Assembly (NCBI RefSeq): GCF_045209745.1
Contig: NZ_CP109273.1
Location: forward strand, 4,030,001 to 4,094,000
From: Micromonospora sp045209745
Lineage (GTDB): Bacteria > Actinomycetota > Actinomycetes > Mycobacteriales > Micromonosporaceae
Reading direction: 5' to 3'
DNA: 64,000 nt
The notes beneath the pieces were generated by a model. The model was not told the origin of the DNA. It saw nothing but the letters and a program-made list of their open reading frames with translations, and did not search any database. Position numbers and translations under genes: made by a program. This document shows, piece by piece, positions 59,871 through 64,000 of this stretch (position 1 is its first letter; each line of letters opens with the position of its first letter).

Positions 59871-61046
59871 GTGGACACGCACACGACCGCCAAGCTCACC
59901 ATTCCCACCGCTGACGGCGGAACCAAAGTGCACCTCATGCACGAACCAATCGACTACCCGCGCCACCCGGGGCCCTTCAGTTCCCGAACCGTGCTCGCCG
60001 CGGCACACGTCGTCGCGGACGCTCGTGCCGACTACAACCCGGGCGAGCAGACTCCCATCGACTGGGAGGCCACGATCGCGTTCCGCAAGCACCTGTTCAG
60101 CTACGGAGTGGGCATCGCCGAAGGCATGGACACCTCCGAGCGCGGTCCTGGTGGCCTCCAGTGGGGGCAGGCCAAGGAGTTGATCCGACTGGGCGTGGCC
60201 GCCGCGAGGGAGGAAGGCGCCGCGGTCGTGGCCGGCGTGGGCACCGACCAGATCACGTCCCGCGACCCCGGTCTGGGCGAGATCGTCGACGCGTATCTCG
60301 AGCAGCTCGACTGGGTCCAGGCCCAAGGGAGCGCCGCGGTGATCCGCGCCAGCCACGCCCTTGTCGCTGCCGCCCGCAACGAAGATGACTACCTCAAGGC
60401 CTACGGCCAGGTCCTCGCCCAGGTGGACAAGCCCGCCATCGTGCACTGGCTCGGAACCGGATTCGATCCTTCGCTCGCCGGATACTGGGGACACGCCGAC
60501 CCCGTCGAGGCGATGAATGTCGTCGTCCGCATGGCTGAGGAGAACTCGGCGCGCCTCGACGGGATCAAGTTCAGCTTGCTGAACGAGGAGCTCGAAATGG
60601 AGTTCCGCCGGCGCCTGCCGGAAGGCGTGAAGGTCTACACCGGCGACGATTACGGGTACACCAACCTCCTGCTGGGGGATGGTGAGCACCACAGCCACGG
60701 GCTCCTCGGTGTGCTCGACCCCATCGCCCCTGTCGCGTCCTTGGGCTTCGCCGCGCTCGACCGGGGCGACGAGGCGGGCTTCGTCGAGGCCATGAATTCC
60801 TCGATCCCCATCGCGGTCAAGATGTTCGAGGCGCCGGCCGACCGCTACAAGGTCGGTACCGTTTTCATCGCCTGGCTGTCCGGGCACCAGAACCACTTCC
60901 GGATGGTCACCGGTCGGGAAGGATTCCGCTCGCTGCAGCACCTCACTGATCTCTTCGTGCTCGCTGACGAGATCGGCCTGTTCCCGGATCCCGCACTGGC
61001 GGCGCACCGCATGCGGCTGCTCCTGGCTGCGAGCGGCGTCGAATGA
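59871..61046 (+). CDS. DUF993 family protein (dihydrodipicolinate synthase/aldolase-like barrel)
   Basis: This 391-residue protein starts from a GTG behind GAGGAG. PIDYPRHPGPFSSRTVLAAA, AGVGTDQITSRDPGLGEIVD, KPAIVHWLGTGFDPSLAGYW and DGIKFSLLNEELEMEFRRRL (with a central Lys, as in Schiff-base aldolases) match DUF993. The family is a TIM barrel related to DHDPS/NAL and found in sugar-acid clusters, with function unproven. Here it could replace the class II aldolase (OtnC) that normally ends tetronate breakdown. It overlaps the DUF1537 kinase gene by 4 nt. Confidence 0.85.
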   Translation: MDTHTTAKLTIPTADGGTKVHLMHEPIDYPRHPGPFSSRTVLAAAHVVADARADYNPGEQTPIDWEATIAFRKHLFSYGVGIAEGMDTSERGPGGLQWGQAKELIRLGVAAAREEGAAVVAGVGTDQITSRDPGLGEIVDAYLEQLDWVQAQGSAAVIRASHALVAAARNEDDYLKAYGQVLAQVDKPAIVHWLGTGFDPSLAGYWGHADPVEAMNVVVRMAEENSARLDGIKFSLLNEELEMEFRRRLPEGVKVYTGDDYGYTNLLLGDGEHHSHGLLGVLDPIAPVASLGFAALDRGDEAGFVEAMNSSIPIAVKMFEAPADRYKVGTVFIAWLSGHQNHFRMVTGREGFRSLQHLTDLFVLADEIGLFPDPALAAHRMRLLLAASGVE

Positions 61047-62509
61047 CGGGGTCCGGCGATCAGCTCGTCGCCCCACGCGACGCGAACTGGGCCGAGGCGC
61101 TACCCCCGGCCCGCGGCGTCACCGCAGCCGAGATCCGCGCCCATCTCAGCGGGGCACGCCGGCTCGTCGTGCTCGATGACGACCCGACCGGCACGCAGAC
61201 CGTCCGGGACGTCCCCGTGCTCACGCGATGGGACGTCGAGGACGTGCGGTGGGCGCTGCGCCAGGGAACACCTGGCTTCTACGTGCTCACCAACACCCGA
61301 AGTCTCTCCCCGGCCGCGGCGGCCGAACGCAACCGCGAAGTGGCCAAGGCGTGCCTGGAGGCAGCCCGACTCGAAGACGTGCGGCTCACCTTCGCCAGTC
61401 GGGGGGACTCCACGCTTCGCGGACACTTTCCCCTCGAAACGGATGTGCTGGCCGAGGTCCTCGCGGAACACGGCCAACACACGGACGCGGTGCTCCTCGC
61501 GCCGGCGTACATCGACGCCGGGCGTGTCACCGTGGATGGAGTCCACTGGGCGGCAGGGCCGGCCGGTCTCGCGCCCATCGCCGACGGCGAGTACGCGCGC
61601 GACGCAACGTTCGGATACCACTCATCGCGCCTCGCGGAGTGGGTAGAGGAGAAGAGCGGCGGTCGTCTCCGTGCTGCCCAGGTGGCCGAGGTTCACCTCC
61701 CGGACATCCGGGCTGCGGGCGGCGGGGCGTTGCGAGCTGCCCTGTCCGCAGCGCAGGACGGCCAGATCGTGGCGATCGACGCGGCCACCGATGACGATCT
61801 GCGCTCGGCGGTGTTGGACATCCTCGCGGCCGAACGCGCCGAAGTCGGCATCGTCCAACGGGTCGGGCCGTCGTTCGTACGCGCGCGACTCGGACAGGAG
61901 GACGGCTCACGCATCGACGACGAGCGCCTCGCCCAACTGGTCGATCCCGACGCCCACGGCTTGGTCGTCGTCGGTTCGCACGTGGGCCTGACCACGCGGC
62001 AGCTCGACGTGCTGCGACAGCGTCGTTCCCCCACCGAGCTCGAACTCGACGTCGCAACGGTGATGGATCCGGCGGACCGGGCCTGGCACGTCGAGCAGCT
62101 GGTGCGGCAGGCAGTAACAGCATTGGCGGACAACCTGGTGGTGCTGCGCACATCACGGCAACTCGTCACCGGGGTCGATGCCAACGGGAGCCTCGGCATC
62201 GCTCGGACGGTGAGCTCGGCGCTGGTGGACGCGACCGCCCGGATCGTCGGACAACGCCGCCCGTCCTTTGTCGTCGCCAAGGGGGGCATCACGTCCTCCG
62301 ACGTGGCAACCCAGGCTCTTCGCATGGATCGGGCCTGGATCAGAGGGCCGATCCTCGACGGCATCGTGTCGCTGTGGGAGGCGGCCAGCGGCTTCGCCGC
62401 CGATCTGCCCTACGTGGTGTTCGCCGGCAACGTCGGCGATGACACCTCGCTGGCTGACGTCGTCGAGCGGTTGGAAAAGGCATCTAATAGATCGGAGAAA
62501 CCGGCATGA
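61043..62509 (+). CDS. four-carbon acid sugar kinase family protein (DUF1537, OtnK-like)
   Basis: This 488-residue protein has an N-terminal DUF1537_N domain with VLDDDPTGTQTVRDVPVLTR, FYVLTNTRSLSPAAAAERNR and SRGDSTLRGHFPLETDVL. The C-terminal nucleotide-binding domain has VVAKGGITSSDVATQALRM and VVFAGNVGDDTSLADVV. Characterised relatives phosphorylate 3-oxo-tetronate or D-threonate with ATP. The isomerase and DenD partners in the operon favour 3-oxo-tetronate 4-kinase activity. Confidence 0.9.
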   Translation: MTGSGDQLVAPRDANWAEALPPARGVTAAEIRAHLSGARRLVVLDDDPTGTQTVRDVPVLTRWDVEDVRWALRQGTPGFYVLTNTRSLSPAAAAERNREVAKACLEAARLEDVRLTFASRGDSTLRGHFPLETDVLAEVLAEHGQHTDAVLLAPAYIDAGRVTVDGVHWAAGPAGLAPIADGEYARDATFGYHSSRLAEWVEEKSGGRLRAAQVAEVHLPDIRAAGGGALRAALSAAQDGQIVAIDAATDDDLRSAVLDILAAERAEVGIVQRVGPSFVRARLGQEDGSRIDDERLAQLVDPDAHGLVVVGSHVGLTTRQLDVLRQRRSPTELELDVATVMDPADRAWHVEQLVRQAVTALADNLVVLRTSRQLVTGVDANGSLGIARTVSSALVDATARIVGQRRPSFVVAKGGITSSDVATQALRMDRAWIRGPILDGIVSLWEAASGFAADLPYVVFAGNVGDDTSLADVVERLEKASNRSEKPA

Positions 62510-63519
62510 GAGTGATGATCACGGGGGGATCGGGATTCCTCGGCACCCTGTTGGCGCGCCGCCTCCTCTGCGGGGAGGTCGGCGTCGGTGGCGCAGCACC
62601 GCGTGCAGTCAAGGAACTTCTGCTGGTCGATCTGGTAGCACCCCAACCGGACCTCCTCGCAGACCCGCGAGTGGTACCGATCACCGGCGAGCTGGAGGCG
62701 CAGTTGCCCGCCGTGGGCACAGCCGACCTCGTGTTCCACCTCGCCGGCGTCGTCAGCGGTGCCGCAGAGGCCGACTTCGACCTCGGCATGCGCACGAACG
62801 TGGACAGCACTCGCGCCCTCTTCGAATGGGCTCGCCGGCTTTCCGCGCCTCCGGTACTGGTCTTCTCGAGTTCGCTTGCAGTTTTCGGCACCAACCCCGC
62901 GGGCGAAGCAGTCGAGACCGTGCGGGACGACACCCTGCCGACACCGCAATCCAGCTACGGGGCGCAGAAGTTCATCGGCGAGCAACTCCTCGCCGACTAC
63001 ACCCGCAAAGGGTTCGTCCGCGGACGCAGTGTCCGCCTGATGACCGTTTCCGTGCGACCGGGCAAGCCGAACGCGGCAGCGTCGAGCTTCCTGTCCGGGA
63101 TCATTCGAGAGCCGATCGCGGGGCAACGCGCCAACTGTCCGGTGCCACCCGACACCCCCATCGCCCTTTCCTCGCCAGGCCGCACGATCGACGGACTGAT
63201 CCGGGCTGCTGAGGCCGACGACGTGACTTGGGGTAGCCGTACCGCGCTGAACCTCCCAGCGCTCACCACCACGCCCAGCAAGATGGTAGAAGCGTTGGAA
63301 TGCGTGGTCGGTGCCGGCGCGAGCGACCTGATCGACTGGACCGAAGACCCCGCCGTCTTCGCCATCGTCGGCAGCTGGCCCGCGCGCTTCATCACGAAAC
63401 GCGCGGAATCGCTAGGCCTGCTGCCCCCTCCCGACTTCGACGCGGTCATCCGCGAGTACCTCTCGACCATCGCTGGCAGTGACGCTGACCCGGCGCGGGT
63501 CGGTGGGCCTGGCGCCTGA
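62506..63519 (+). CDS. denD: DenD-like D-erythronate dehydrogenase (extended SDR)
   Basis: This 337-residue NAD-dependent extended SDR has the N-terminal MITGGSGFLGTLLARRL, DLVFHLAGVVSGAAEADFDL, FSSSLAVFGTN (catalytic Ser region) and SSYGAQKFIGEQLLADY (YxxxK). RLMTVSVRPGKPNAAASSFL is characteristic of DenD, which oxidises D-erythronate to 2-oxo-tetronate. It overlaps the kinase by 4 nt and closes the operon. The gene symbol is assigned by family resemblance. Confidence 0.82.
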   Translation: MRVMITGGSGFLGTLLARRLLCGEVGVGGAAPRAVKELLLVDLVAPQPDLLADPRVVPITGELEAQLPAVGTADLVFHLAGVVSGAAEADFDLGMRTNVDSTRALFEWARRLSAPPVLVFSSSLAVFGTNPAGEAVETVRDDTLPTPQSSYGAQKFIGEQLLADYTRKGFVRGRSVRLMTVSVRPGKPNAAASSFLSGIIREPIAGQRANCPVPPDTPIALSSPGRTIDGLIRAAEADDVTWGSRTALNLPALTTTPSKMVEALECVVGAGASDLIDWTEDPAVFAIVGSWPARFITKRAESLGLLPPPDFDAVIREYLSTIAGSDADPARVGGPGA

Positions 63520-63661
63520 ACCTGACCCGACCCCAGGGCCCGGCGTTGTTCCTTGCTGTGCCGCCGTAGTTGAGGGCTGGCTAGTACGGCAGCCGCCGTT
63601 CGTAAGGTGACCTCGGATCCTGCGGGAACGAGGACGGCCACCGCATGATCGTCTGTGCGTT

Positions 63662-63844
63662 GTGGACACAACATCAGACCTTGCGGTGGCCGAGAGCCAC
63701 AGCGTAGATGCTGCTCGGTGGCAGCAGATCAACGTCCTGGTGATCGACACGTTCGCGGCACGGTTTGCCCGCGGCGAGCAGCGGCGGGCAGCGGCCGATT
63801 TCGTCACCGGACTGTTGGCTGAGCTTGAGGTCAAGGGGGCTTGA
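63662..63844 (+). pseudogene. N-terminal fragment of an IS701-like transposase
   Basis: A GTG start opens a 60-codon frame: QQINVLVIDTFAARFARGEQ, RRAAADFVTGLLAELEVKGA, then stop. This matches the N-terminus of IS701-type transposases (RF-x-R-x-E-x-RRRA...GLLAxLxRKN). The frame ends where the family would continue with KNxW, so this is a truncated IS end. The DNA upstream (63580-63660) is probably its left flank. It marks the right side of the catabolic operon. Confidence 0.65.
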
Positions 63845-63932
63845 TTCCTAGCTCATACAACGCCAGCAGCCGCCCGGTCGAGTCCTCGCGAACGCCGTAA
63901 CCGTTTGCTCGGCACGCGTACGGGTACCGATG
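63831..63932 (-). pseudogene. C-terminal fragment of an unidentified gene
   Basis: The minus strand reads RYPYACRANGYGVREDSTGR, then LLALYELGIKPP and a stop, with good G/C third positions but a stop just upstream. Bases up to 64000 show another coding-like frame (PFQPDHGGHGWGGVDIGTRT), suggesting a frameshifted gene entering from the right. It overlaps the IS701 fragment by 14 nt, so the IS junction lies near 63835. I do not recognise the family. Confidence 0.35.
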
Positions 63933-64000
63933 TCAACGCCGCCCCAACCGTGACCACCGTGGTCCGGCTGAAACGGGACCACCTTGGGTTGGTTGATCTT

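Noticed and set aside
1..64000. CRISPR arrays, rRNA operons, secondary-metabolite clusters, riboswitches
   Set aside because: No regular repeat-spacer pattern, rRNA sequence, PKS/NRPS/terpene genes or recognisable riboswitch aptamer was found.

Overview
The window is high-GC actinobacterial DNA. Its gene content is that of a filamentous, sporulating actinomycete, most likely a Micromonosporaceae member (Micromonospora-like; inferred from gene content and style, not from a marker gene). It carries an SsgB-type sporulation protein, a Spo0M homologue, a DivIVA-like protein, an XRE/DUF397 pair, an F420-type LLM oxidoreductase, a HelD/HelR-class RNA polymerase remodeller and many GTG starts. There is no CRISPR array, rRNA operon or secondary-metabolite assembly line.

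Layout. (1) 1-8.9 kb is a hypoxia/dormancy-style stress block: a partial GAF-domain sensor kinase, an Acg-type nitroreductase, a P-type ATPase fused to a hemerythrin domain, two tandem-domain universal stress proteins and a phosphoketolase. These are the protein types of the mycobacterial DosR regulon. (2) 9-14.6 kb holds lipid and membrane housekeeping: diacylglycerol kinase, YihY, a double PAP2 phosphatase, an EEP-fold hydrolase, a 35-residue membrane peptide and an LLM oxidoreductase. (3) 14.6-28.1 kb is concerned with galactomannan and galactosides: a secreted GH5_8-like mannanase with CBM2 behind a textbook promoter/operator, a GH36 alpha-galactosidase with a sugar ABC transporter, a GH42 beta-galactosidase and a DeoR regulator. 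It is interrupted at 16.3-19.7 kb by gene remnants, a long inverted repeat, a trimethylamine monooxygenase gene (tmm) and a dead IS630 transposase. (4) 28.1-47.7 kb is core chromosome: DivIVA-like, XRE/DUF397, Spo0M, a broken GDPD gene, HelR, an SGNH hydrolase, a LolA-like lipid-binding protein next to a two-component system, a TPR membrane protein, the MarR/VOC pair, AraC/Rrf2, an SDR, SsgB and a PGPGW membrane protein. It ends at a tRNA-Val(CAC) gene.

(5) 47.7-64 kb looks like an accessory island: a phosphotransferase, a complete IS3 element with a frameshifted orfB, and then a ~12.4-kb one-directional catabolic operon divergent from an IclR regulator. The operon encodes a TIM-barrel isomerase (frameshifted here), an NMT1/SsuA-type ABC importer, MaoC, SDR, enoyl-CoA hydratase, a fused 3-oxoacid CoA-transferase, a family III CoA-transferase, a DUF993 aldolase-like protein, a DUF1537 four-carbon sugar-acid kinase and a DenD-like dehydrogenase. 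It ends in an IS701-type transposase fragment. The DenD-isomerase-OtnK set resembles erythronate/threonate catabolism, but the usual OtnC aldolase is absent. DUF993 and a set of CoA enzymes are present instead, so this may be an undescribed pathway.

The second standout is a tiny regulatory cassette at 35428-35492. A consensus sigma-70-type promoter (TTGACA, 18 nt, TAGAAT) overlaps the start codon of the divergent helR gene and is followed immediately by an intrinsic terminator, so its predicted RNA is only about 25-30 nt.
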